Part shown: positions 1-6,046 of the stretch, piece by piece
Layout: each line of letters begins with the position of its first letter
Position numbering within the stretch: position 1 is the stretch's first letter
Source of the DNA: an uncultured Selenomonadales bacterium
GTDB taxonomy: Bacteria > Bacillota > Negativicutes > Selenomonadales > Selenomonadaceae
Reading direction: 5' to 3'
DNA: 6,190 nucleotides
NCBI GenBank assembly: GCA_937877655.1
Contig: CALFJC010000121.1
Span: 1-6,190 of the forward strand
Made by a program: the position numbers and the translations under genes
The notes under the pieces: generated by a model
The model's database searches: none
What the model was told of the DNA's origin: nothing
The model's input: the letters and a program-made list of their open reading frames with translations, nothing else

Positions 1-40
1 TAATCAGAGTGCCGAGCCCCGCAAAATGAATCTCCGTCAA
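1..40 (-). CDS. Possible 5' end of a further leftward gene (partial, unidentified)
   Basis: On the minus strand a TTG codon (40-38) overlaps the TGA stop of the PLP gene (39-37) in a TTGA arrangement, like the common ATGA coupling overlap. The frame stays open to the window edge and would read MTEIHFAGLGTLI. A GGAG lies at 55-52, 11 nt before the TTG, somewhat far. Thirteen residues are too few to identify a family. The overlap and open frame are what I see; a real coupled gene is inference, and this could be chance. Confidence 0.2.
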   Translation of the reverse strand, partial: MTEIHFAGLGTLI

Positions 41-1287
41 AAATTTTCCAACTCCATAGCCGCGCCCAAAATTCCAATCGCCGCGTGTTCAAAAGTTAAG
101 CCGCCTTGCAAGTAAACCGTGAACGGCTCGCGAAGGGGAGCATCCGCAGAAAGTTCAATCGACGCGCCTTGTACAAAAGTTCCCGCCGCCATAATAACTT
201 TATCTTCATAGCCGGGCATGTCCCAAGCTTCGGGGACGGCAAATGAATCGACGGGCGAATATTTCTGTATCGCTCGGCAAAACGCAATTAATTTTTCTGC
301 CGAACGAAGTTCAATCGCTTGAATTATATCGCCGCGAATTTCTTCGGGCAAGGGATGAGTTTTATATCCGAGCTTTGAAAAAATTCCCGCCGCAAAAATC
401 GCGCCCTTCAATGCCTGCGCGGTGACATGCGGAGCCATGAACAATCCTTGATACAAAAGGCGCGGCGTCCCCAAACTCGCGCCGAGTTCGTCGCCCATGC
501 CGGGCGCAGTTAATCTGTAAGACGCAAGCTCAACCAAATTTTTCTTGCCGACGATATAACCGCCCGTCGGAGCCAAGCCGCCGCCGATATTTTTTATCAG
601 ACTGCCCGCCGCCAAATCCGCGCCGCCTTCAATCGGCTCCCGCGTCTCGACAAATTCGCCGTAACAATTATCTACGAAAGTCACGCAAGCGGGATTAACC
701 GCTTTAACTTCCGCGCAGATTTTTGCAATGTCGGCAACCGTCAAGGGCTCGCGCAGAGAATATCCTCGCGAACGTTGAATCAATGCCATTTTTGTTTTGG
801 GCGAAATGAAATTTTTAATCGCGGCAATGTCAACTTTGCCGTCCTTCAAATCCAATTCGCGATAAGAAATTCCGAATTCCTTAAGCGAACCTTTTGCCGC
901 GTGCGCATGTCCGATAACTGTTTGAAGTGTATCGTAAGGCGCGCCCGTCAAAGAAATTAATTCGTCATTCGGTCGAAGAATTCCGAAAAGCGCGGTCGCC
1001 AATGCGTGAGTGCCCGATACAAATTGCGTGCGGACAAGAGCTTTTTCCGCGCAGAAAATCTCGGCGAAAAGTTCATCCAATTTCTCGCGCCCGATGTCTC
1101 CGTAGGCGTAGCCCGTCGAAGTTTTGAAATGTGCGTCCGAAATTTTTAATCGCCGCATTGCCTCCAAAACCTTCAACGTATTTTTTTCGGAAATTTCTTC
1201 GACGCGCCGAAAATTCTCTGCGACTTCGCCGAGCACAATTTTTTTCAAGTCAAGCAATCGTTGTGAAAAAATTTTTATCACTCCCAA
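37..1287 (-). CDS. PLP-dependent methionine gamma-lyase family protein ('aluminium resistance' / YnbB-like)
   Basis: Fold-type I PLP enzyme of the family annotated as methionine gamma-lyase family or aluminium resistance protein (Bacillus YnbB-like). It is presumed cytoplasmic and to cleave a C-S bond of a sulfur amino acid, but the physiological substrate is not settled for this family. Numbering from the TTG at 1287 (416 aa, near usual family length): an N-terminal helical segment leads to the family-type stretch ISDAHFKTSTGYAYGD (49-64); SGTHA (91-95) fits the PLP phosphate-binding loop; D206 in VDNCYGEF is the likely Asp contacting the pyridine nitrogen; K232 in GSLIKNIGGG is the likely Schiff-base lysine. 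The C-terminal part is complete. The start is uncertain: the TTG at 1287 lies in the U-tract of the preceding terminator, whereas GGGAG (1285-1281) sits 8 nt before an in-frame ATT (1272-1270) that would give a 411-residue protein. It follows the Uma2 genes on the same strand but a terminator intervenes, so it probably has its own promoter or depends on read-through. Confidence 0.9.
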   Translation of the reverse strand: MGVIKIFSQRLLDLKKIVLGEVAENFRRVEEISEKNTLKVLEAMRRLKISDAHFKTSTGYAYGDIGREKLDELFAEIFCAEKALVRTQFVSGTHALATALFGILRPNDELISLTGAPYDTLQTVIGHAHAAKGSLKEFGISYRELDLKDGKVDIAAIKNFISPKTKMALIQRSRGYSLREPLTVADIAKICAEVKAVNPACVTFVDNCYGEFVETREPIEGGADLAAGSLIKNIGGGLAPTGGYIVGKKNLVELASYRLTAPGMGDELGASLGTPRLLYQGLFMAPHVTAQALKGAIFAAGIFSKLGYKTHPLPEEIRGDIIQAIELRSAEKLIAFCRAIQKYSPVDSFAVPEAWDMPGYEDKVIMAAGTFVQGASIELSADAPLREPFTVYLQGGLTFEHAAIGILGAAMELENF

Positions 1288-1313
1288 AAAAATTTCCCCG
1301 CTTTCCGCAGGGA
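1286..1313 (-). terminator. Rho-independent terminator after the Uma2 pair
   Basis: Read on the minus strand, CCCTGC pairs with GCGGGG (one T.G wobble) around a GGAAA loop. The stem may extend by one T-A pair and is followed by AAA and seven T residues; an A-run precedes the stem. This is a canonical intrinsic terminator starting about 5 bp after the stop codon of the second Uma2 gene. Its T-run overlaps the most upstream start candidate of the PLP gene. Confidence 0.8.
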
Positions 1314-1317
1314 TTTT

Positions 1318-1899
1318 TTATTCAAAGTACCAGCCGAAAATATTTCTGATTTTGACTTTGAAGCCGTCCAAAACCGCAACGGGAATTTCCATTTCGACTT
1401 CGGCGCGCTCTTCTTCGGACATTGCATCCAATTCGTTTTCGTTGTAATTTTGATAAACATTGTCGAGAAAATATTTGCCGTCACGAAGGAGATAAACTTG
1501 AATATTTTCGCTCCACGGGTCGATAATCCAATACTCGCGGACTCCGTTGCGCTCGTAAACGTCTTTTTTGATGCCGAGATCGCGTTTCATAGTTGACTTG
1601 GAAAAAATTTCTGCGACCATATCGGGCACGCCATGAAGCGTTACATCTCTTTTTTCAAAAAAAATTTTTGCTTTTTCCGCGCTGACGAAGATAAAATCAG
1701 GGCGAAACAAACTGCCGTCGGGAAAGTGAACGTCAAAATTATCCGCAAAAGCGACGCCAAGTTTGTTTATCCTCGCGTAAACTCCTATAGTTCCAATTAA
1801 ATTTGCCGTAACATTAACGTGCCACATACCCGGACTCGGTGCCATAAATTTTTCCCCCTCGATAATTTCGTAGTCGTCGCGAATGTCGCAAGCCAACAT
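1318..1899 (-). CDS. Uma2 family (DUF820) PD-(D/E)xK nuclease-fold protein, promoter-distal copy
   Basis: This 193-residue protein belongs to the Uma2/DUF820 family, which has a restriction-endonuclease-like fold and no settled cellular role. Visible family features: EIIEGEKFMAPSPG (11-24) with H27; RPDFIFV (66-72) with D68; VPDMVAEIFSKST (91-103) with E97; K111/K112 followed by Y115; and the NGVREYWIIDPW block (118-129). D68, E97 and one of the lysines are the likely active-site residues by family analogy. I chose ATG 1899 because the minus-strand AAAAAGGAGG directly follows the stop of the upstream paralogue and leaves 8 nt to this ATG; a TTG at 1923 in the same frame would put the Shine-Dalgarno inside the gene. 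The gap to the upstream paralogue's stop is 16 bp, so the two are surely co-transcribed, and a terminator follows. It shares 130 of 193 residues with its neighbour, with identity concentrated at both ends. Confidence 0.9.
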   Translation of the reverse strand: MLACDIRDDYEIIEGEKFMAPSPGMWHVNVTANLIGTIGVYARINKLGVAFADNFDVHFPDGSLFRPDFIFVSAEKAKIFFEKRDVTLHGVPDMVAEIFSKSTMKRDLGIKKDVYERNGVREYWIIDPWSENIQVYLLRDGKYFLDNVYQNYNENELDAMSEEERAEVEMEIPVAVLDGFKVKIRNIFGWYFE

Positions 1900-1915
1900 T
1901 TCAACCGCCTCCTTT

Positions 1916-2497
1916 TTATTCAAAGTACCAGCCGAAAATATTTCTTATCTTGACTTTGAAGCCGTCCAAAACCGCAACGGGTATCTCGCGCTTAATGGCG
2001 GCTCGTTCGTCTTCGGGCAATCTCAGTAATTCGTCGTCGCTCCAATTTTCGTAATACCCATCCAAAAAATATTTGCCGTCGCGAAGAAGATAAACTTCAA
2101 TGCTCTCGCTCCAAGGATTAATCAACCAATATTCCTTAACGCCGTTGCTCTCGTAAATATCTTTTTTAATTCCCATGTCGCGTTTCATTGTCGAACGAGA
2201 AAAAATTTCCGCAACCATGTCGGGCACGCCATGAATCGTCTTGTTTCTGTTGTCGATAATCGGTCTGTCATTTGCCGCGCTTATGAAAACAAAATCCGGC
2301 TGTAACAGATTGCCGTCCGGAAAATGAACATCCATATGGTCGTTAAAGACTAAACCAAGCTTGTTTGTAGCCACATGCATTCCAATTAACAAATAAATTT
2401 TTCCGCCAATATTATTGTGCCATGCTCCGGGACTCGGTGCCATAAATTTTTCCCCCTCGATAATTTCGCAGTCGTCGCGAATGTCGCAAGCCAACAT
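1916..2497 (-). CDS. Uma2 family (DUF820) PD-(D/E)xK nuclease-fold protein, promoter-proximal copy
   Basis: This is a 193-residue paralogue of the next gene and aligns with it without gaps. The same landmarks are present: EIIEGEKFMAPSPG (11-24), H27, QPDFVFI with D68, VPDMVAEIFSRST with E97, K111/K112, Y115, and NGVKEYWLINPW (118-129). Family knowledge predicts a nuclease-like fold; substrate and role are unknown. ATG 2497 is preceded on the minus strand by AAAAAGGAGG with 8 nt spacing, the same geometry as its paralogue. A longer frame reaching 2548 would run through the ribosome-binding site and the promoter -10 box, so it is unlikely. It is the first gene of the leftward unit, with a good sigma-A-like promoter just upstream and a leader of only about 15 nt. 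Uma2 genes often occur in many copies per genome, so a local duplication is typical. Confidence 0.9.
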   Translation of the reverse strand: MLACDIRDDCEIIEGEKFMAPSPGAWHNNIGGKIYLLIGMHVATNKLGLVFNDHMDVHFPDGNLLQPDFVFISAANDRPIIDNRNKTIHGVPDMVAEIFSRSTMKRDMGIKKDIYESNGVKEYWLINPWSESIEVYLLRDGKYFLDGYYENWSDDELLRLPEDERAAIKREIPVAVLDGFKVKIRNIFGWYFE

Positions 2498-2519
2498 TTT
2501 TATCGCCTCCTTTTTGAAA

Positions 2520-2548
2520 AGGATACAAAAAATTTTTCGCGCCGTCAA
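2520..2548 (-). promoter_or_regulatory. Promoter for the leftward Uma2 genes
   Basis: On the minus strand TTGACG (2548-2543) is separated by 17 bp from TATCCT (2525-2520), a good match to a housekeeping sigma-A/sigma-70 promoter. Transcription would begin near 2513, giving a leader of about 15 nt that contains little more than the ribosome-binding site of the first Uma2 gene. Confidence 0.65.
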
Positions 2549-2572
2549 CTTTTCGTCAACTTTACTTTACCT
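2545..2572. promoter_or_regulatory. Three 11-bp-spaced direct repeats, possible response-regulator operator
   Basis: TCAACT at 2545-2550 and again at 2556-2561, then TTACCT at 2567-2572, all start 11 bp apart, one helical turn. The two perfect copies are embedded in GTCAACTTT. The repeats lie over the -35 regions of both divergent promoters. Hexamers repeated every 11 bp are typical of OmpR/PhoB-family sites such as the Pho box. The periodicity is seen directly; the identity of any regulator is inference. Confidence 0.4.
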
Positions 2573-2588
2573 TAACTTTGTGTATAAT
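2561..2588 (+). promoter_or_regulatory. Promoter for the permease-kinase gene
   Basis: A perfect TATAAT (2583-2588) has TTTACT (2561-2566, four of six matches to TTGACA) 16 bp upstream. Transcription would begin near 2595. The weak -35 beside the 11-bp repeats would suit an activator-dependent promoter. The -35 elements of this and the leftward promoter are only 12 bp apart, so occupancy of one could affect the other. Confidence 0.55.
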
Positions 2589-2606
2589 TGCCAATAAATA
2601 ATTAAA

Positions 2607-2611
2607 AGGAG
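2607..2611 (+). promoter_or_regulatory. Shine-Dalgarno of the permease-kinase gene, unusually far from its ATG
   Basis: AGGAG is followed by 15 nt before the ATG at 2627. The other clear genes here leave 8 nt after GGAGG. No alternative in-frame start exists between the site and the ATG, and an in-frame TAA lies at 2603-2605, so ATG 2627 is forced. Translation may be weak or involve leader structure. Confidence 0.5.
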
Positions 2612-2626
2612 ATCGGTGCCCTTCCT

Positions 2627-5527
2627 ATGGATACTGCAGAAAATACAAAATTAAAACCATATTTATCGCCGCTGAATGTCTGGGCATTGTCATTCGGTTG
2701 CGCAGTCGGCTGGGGAGCCTTCGTCATGCCCGGCACAACTTTTTTGCCGATAGCCGGACCTCTCGGAACTGCGCTCGGTATGGCAGTCGGCGGAATTATC
2801 ATGCTGATTATCGGCTACAATTATCATTTCATGATGAACAAATATCCCGACGCCGGCGGCACTTATTCCTACGCCAAAAAAACTCTCGGCTATGATCACG
2901 GCTTTTTGAGTTCATGGTTTCTGATTCTGGTTTATATCGCAATTACTTGGGCGAACGCAACTGCTTTGCCCATTATCTTTAGAAAATTTCTCGGCTCAAC
3001 TTTTCAATTCGGTTTCCACTACACGATAGCGGGCTTCGACATTTATTTTGGCGAGGCTTTGTTGAGTCTCGGCGCGCTGTGGCTTTTCGGAGCGGTTTGT
3101 ATGCGCGGAGGTAAGTTGGCGGCATGGGTTCAAACAATCGCGGCGATAATTTTATTCGGCGGCGTGCTGATAAGTATGGGCGCGGTCGTCGCGAGCGGCA
3201 TAAACATTTTTGAAATTGCGCCTGCTTATCCTCCCGAAAGCAACGGTTCTTTCGCGGCGATTTTCGGAATTGTCGTTTTGGCTCCTTGGGCTTTTGTCGG
3301 CTTTGAATCTATTTCGCAGTCGGCTGAAGGTTTTACTTTCTCCGTGAAAAAAACTTTTGCAGTTTTATTCTGCGCGGTTGTCTCGGCGGCTCTGGCTTAC
3401 ACTTTTCTTGCGATACTTGCAATTTCCGTTCTCCCGCCGAATTGCGCGAATTGGTTCGACTACATAGGCAACCTCAACAGCTACGAAGGATATGCGGGCT
3501 TGCCGACTTTGAACGCAATGTATTCGCTTATGGGCGGGACGGGCGCGGTGATTTTGGCTGTGACTGTCTGCGCGGGAGTTATTACGGGTTTGGTCGGAAA
3601 TTATATTGCCGCAAGCCGATTGATTTACGCGCTCACTCGTGACGATTTGCTTCCTGCTTGGTTCGGTAAACTCAACGAAGATCGCACGCCAATGAACGCC
3701 GTACTTTTTATAATGCTCCTTTCGTTGCCGATACCTTTTCTCGGACGGACGGCTATCGCTTGGATTATCGACGTGAACACAATCGGCGCGACAATCGATT
3801 ACACTTATACTTCAATCGTTACGATAATCACGGCGCGGCAAATGGGCAGAAGTCTTCCGCAACTCACGGGAACAATCGGTTGCGTCGTGTCGCTGATTTT
3901 TTTCCTGTATTTCATGGTGCCGAACGTCTGGACAGTCAGCGCGATGACGACGGAAAGTTATTTGATTTTGATTCTGTGGAGCATTCTCGGCTTTGTCTTC
4001 TTCAGATACATTTTCCAACGCGACAACGGACAACGGCGTTTCGGCAAGTCAACAATTTCTTGGATTGCTTTGCTGTTTTTGATTTTCTTCACGTCAATGC
4101 TCTGGGTTCGCGAGGCAACCAACGACGCCGCGCAGACGGTTTTGGGAAATTTAAGCGAATATTACAAGGAAGAACTTAATGAACACGGAGTGCCGCCGAC
4201 CGAAATTGAAAAAAATGACTCGGCATATTATCTCCAAAATCAAATGGAAATTGTCAGCGAATCTTTGACGCGGCATAATCTTATACAAATGATTTTGATA
4301 ACAATTTCGCTGTTTATCATGTTCAACATTTACAATTTGATGATGCGGCGCGAAAAAACTATGGAGCAGGAAAAATTCCAAGCGGAGCGGAGCAACAAGG
4401 CGAAGTCAACTTTTCTTTCCAACATGAGCCACGACATCCGCACGCCGATGAACGCGATTATCGGCTATACAAATTTAATTAAAAAGGAGCCGGGGCTTCC
4501 GAAAAAGACAAAAGATTATCTGGACAAAATCGAGGCGTCGAACAATCATTTGCTCGCGCTGATTAACGACATTCTGGACATGAGCCGCATTGAAAGCGGG
4601 AAAATGGAACTTGATCCGCAAAAGGCAAATATCGTTAAAGCTCTCGGCGAAGTCAGAGATTTATTCGCGACGCAAATGGAAACAAAGGGCTTAACTTTCG
4701 CCGTCAACATTGAACACGTCATGAATAAAATCGTTATGTGCGATACGCCGCGCCTTAATCGCGTCCTTTTAAATCTCATCAGCAATGCTTTTAAATTCAC
4801 GCCCGCCGGCGGCTCCGTCACCGTGACTTTAAAGCAGGTCGGCGGTAACGAAGAAAAAGGTTCTTACGAATTGCGCGTCAAGGATACGGGCATGGGCATG
4901 ACGCCCGAATTTGCCAAAAAAGTTTTCGCGGCTTACGAAAGAGATCGAACTGTCAGCAACATTCAAGGTACGGGCTTGGGAATGTCCATTACAAAAAGTA
5001 TCGTCGAACTTATGGGCGGCACAATCGAAGTTCAAACGGAGCTCGGCAAGGGCACGGAATTTATTGTCAAAGTAGATTTTCCGATTGTCGACGAGCCCGA
5101 AGAAGTCGAAGTCGAACAGACCGAAACCGCGCAGGAGATTGACTTCAGCAAAATCAAATTGCTTTTGGTTGAGGATAATGAAGTCAATCGCGAAATTGCC
5201 TCGCTGATTCTCACGGAATTTGGTTTTCAACTCGATACTGCGGAGAACGGAGAAATTGCCGTCAAGAAAGTTTCAAACTCCAAGCCCGGCGATTTTGACG
5301 CGGTGTTAATGGATGTTCAAATGCCCGTGATGAACGGTTACGAGGCGACAAAAGCCATACGCTCTCTCCCGAATCCGAAACTTGCACACATTCCGATAAT
5401 CGCGATGACGGCAAACGCTTTCACGGAAGATATTCAGGCGGCGAAGGACGCGGGCATGGACAGCCATATTGCCAAGCCGCTTGACATTCAAAAGATGATT
5501 GAGACTTTGACGGAGGTTTTGAAGTAA
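2627..5527 (+). CDS. APC-family amino-acid permease fused to a hybrid sensor histidine kinase
   Basis: This 966-residue membrane protein has several modules. Residues 15-463 form an APC-superfamily permease of about 12 helices. Helix 1 carries AVGWGAFVMPG (26-36), matching the unwound glycine motif of the family; WAFVGFESISQSAEG (221-235) matches the helix-6 region; RDDLLPAWFGKLNEDRTP (338-355) is the typical loop after helix 8. Two more helices (about 474-494 and 551-572) flank a hydrophilic segment (495-550) predicted to lie outside. A short charged helix leads to HisKA (about 591-655) with phospho-acceptor H602 in SHDIRTPMNAI. HATPase (about 700-818) has N-box N720, G1 DTGMG (753-757) and G2 GTGLGM (781-786). 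An acidic linker precedes the receiver (843-966), with E849/D850, phospho-acceptor D896, T928 and K950 all present. Kinase and receiver therefore look catalytically intact. There is no HAMP, Hpt or DNA-binding domain, so phosphate must go to a separate Hpt protein if it signals onward. By analogy with CbrA, transport or binding of a substrate, probably an amino acid, may control the kinase. Substrate and transport activity cannot be read from the sequence. Confidence 0.93.
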   Translation: MDTAENTKLKPYLSPLNVWALSFGCAVGWGAFVMPGTTFLPIAGPLGTALGMAVGGIIMLIIGYNYHFMMNKYPDAGGTYSYAKKTLGYDHGFLSSWFLILVYIAITWANATALPIIFRKFLGSTFQFGFHYTIAGFDIYFGEALLSLGALWLFGAVCMRGGKLAAWVQTIAAIILFGGVLISMGAVVASGINIFEIAPAYPPESNGSFAAIFGIVVLAPWAFVGFESISQSAEGFTFSVKKTFAVLFCAVVSAALAYTFLAILAISVLPPNCANWFDYIGNLNSYEGYAGLPTLNAMYSLMGGTGAVILAVTVCAGVITGLVGNYIAASRLIYALTRDDLLPAWFGKLNEDRTPMNAVLFIMLLSLPIPFLGRTAIAWIIDVNTIGATIDYTYTSIVTIITARQMGRSLPQLTGTIGCVVSLIFFLYFMVPNVWTVSAMTTESYLILILWSILGFVFFRYIFQRDNGQRRFGKSTISWIALLFLIFFTSMLWVREATNDAAQTVLGNLSEYYKEELNEHGVPPTEIEKNDSAYYLQNQMEIVSESLTRHNLIQMILITISLFIMFNIYNLMMRREKTMEQEKFQAERSNKAKSTFLSNMSHDIRTPMNAIIGYTNLIKKEPGLPKKTKDYLDKIEASNNHLLALINDILDMSRIESGKMELDPQKANIVKALGEVRDLFATQMETKGLTFAVNIEHVMNKIVMCDTPRLNRVLLNLISNAFKFTPAGGSVTVTLKQVGGNEEKGSYELRVKDTGMGMTPEFAKKVFAAYERDRTVSNIQGTGLGMSITKSIVELMGGTIEVQTELGKGTEFIVKVDFPIVDEPEEVEVEQTETAQEIDFSKIKLLLVEDNEVNREIASLILTEFGFQLDTAENGEIAVKKVSNSKPGDFDAVLMDVQMPVMNGYEATKAIRSLPNPKLAHIPIIAMTANAFTEDIQAAKDAGMDSHIAKPLDIQKMIETLTEVLK

Positions 5528-5555
5528 AGATGGAAAGATCGTAAGATGGAAAGAT
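5527..5555 (+). repeat. 16-bp-period tandem repeat in the intergenic gap
   Basis: AAGATGGAAAGAT occurs at 5527-5539 and 5543-5555, an exact 13-bp match with a 16-bp period, starting on the last base of the permease-kinase stop codon. It fills most of the gap before the rhodanese gene. I see no hairpin or terminator there. Its function is unknown; it may be replication slippage. Confidence 0.7.
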
Positions 5556-5591
5556 TGAAAGTGCTTGTCACCTAAAAAGGAGCTGATGATC

Positions 5592-5987
5592 TTGAAAAAA
5601 TTTTTAATAACAATCCTCTTGTTCCTGGTTCCTTGTTCCTTGTTCCTAACAGGTTGCGGCGGAATTGCCTACAAACATTTGACGCACGAAGAAGCACGGG
5701 ATTTGATAGCCGCTGATCAAAGCGTCATTGTCCTTGATGTGCGCTCGCCCGAAGAATACGAGAAAAAACACATTCCGAACGCCCTTTCTGTTCCGATTGA
5801 AGAATTGCGCGAAGGAAACTTTGATTCTCTGCCCAATAAAGACGCAAAAATTTTAATTTATTGTTGGACGGGACGCCGCGCCGAAGATGCGGCGGCGATT
5901 TTGTCTGAACACGGCTATAAAAATGTTTATGAATTCGGCGGGCTTGTCGATTGGACGGGCTCGGTTGTCGGCACGGAAATTAAGTAA
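5592..5987 (+). CDS. Rhodanese-like domain lipoprotein
   Basis: This is a 131-residue single-domain rhodanese exported as a lipoprotein. From TTG 5592: MKK, a hydrophobic core, then lipobox L19-T20-G21-C22, so mature C22 is predicted to be lipid-anchored on the outer face of the membrane. The rhodanese domain follows, with VIVLDVRSPEEYEKKHIPNA (45-64) and active-site loop CWTGRR (91-96), which fits CxxGxR with C91 as the sulfur-accepting cysteine. Family members move sulfane sulfur or bind other proteins; the acceptor here is unknown. GGAG (5579-5582) lies 9 nt before TTG 5592, matching the geometry of neighbouring genes; ATG 5586 is only 3 nt away but possible and adds two residues. It lies 64 bp after the permease-kinase with no visible terminator, so co-transcription is likely. 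The signal peptide is encoded by a 7-bp tandem repeat. Confidence 0.9.
   Translation: MKKFLITILLFLVPCSLFLTGCGGIAYKHLTHEEARDLIAADQSVIVLDVRSPEEYEKKHIPNALSVPIEELREGNFDSLPNKDAKILIYCWTGRRAEDAAAILSEHGYKNVYEFGGLVDWTGSVVGTEIK
5619..5646 (+). repeat. Four tandem 7-bp units inside the lipoprotein signal-peptide code
   Basis: TTGTTCC (5619-5625), TGGTTCC (5626-5632), TTGTTCC (5633-5639) and TTGTTCC (5640-5646) stand head to tail with one substitution in total. They encode the hydrophobic core LFLVPCSLF of the signal peptide. Seven is not a multiple of three, so gain or loss of one unit would shift the frame. Confidence 0.8.
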
Positions 5988-6046
5988 TTTGGAATGATTA
6001 ATTGGAAATGGAAAATAATTCGACGTCCAAAAAAAGAATCTCAAAA

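Larger units (their letters stand above)
1318..2513 (-). repeat. Exact head-to-tail 598-bp tandem gene duplication
   Basis: Unit 1318-1915 and unit 1916-2513 each run from the Shine-Dalgarno to the stop codon of a Uma2 gene, so the period is 598 bp (582 coding plus 16 leader). The start-proximal 68 bp (1833-1900 versus 2431-2498) differ at one base (1871/2469, Tyr versus Cys at residue 10). The stop-proximal 66 bp (1318-1383 versus 1916-1981) differ at two bases. The interior is much more divergent: residues 31-50 match at only 6 of 20 positions and 71-90 at 7 of 20. Confidence 0.85.

Noticed and set aside
1278..1484. Antisense-looking 68-codon minus-strand frame across the end of a Uma2 gene
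   Set aside because: It is an alternative frame of the Uma2 gene, running through its terminator, with no ribosome site.
1318..2513. Insertion sequence or toxin-antitoxin pair
   Set aside because: The tandem genes are full Uma2 paralogues of equal length with no terminal inverted repeats, target-site duplication or transposase.
2498..2626. Riboswitch or T-box in the divergent region
   Set aside because: Promoters take up most of the 129 bp, and the predicted leaders are only about 15 and 32 nt, too short for a structured regulator.
3760..4179. 139-codon open frame inside the permease region
   Set aside because: It is out of frame with the clearly recognised APC-kinase gene and has histidine/arginine/asparagine-rich composition typical of a shadow frame. 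It has no domain and no plausible start site.
4829..5230. 133-codon open frame on the opposite strand of the kinase
   Set aside because: It lies antisense to intact HATPase and receiver motifs, is rich in Phe and Asp as expected for the reverse complement of this code, and has no recognisable family.
5546..5575. Mini-frame MERLKVLVT ending just before the rhodanese ribosome site
   Set aside because: Nine codons arising from the 16-bp repeat, with no Shine-Dalgarno; not supportable as a gene.
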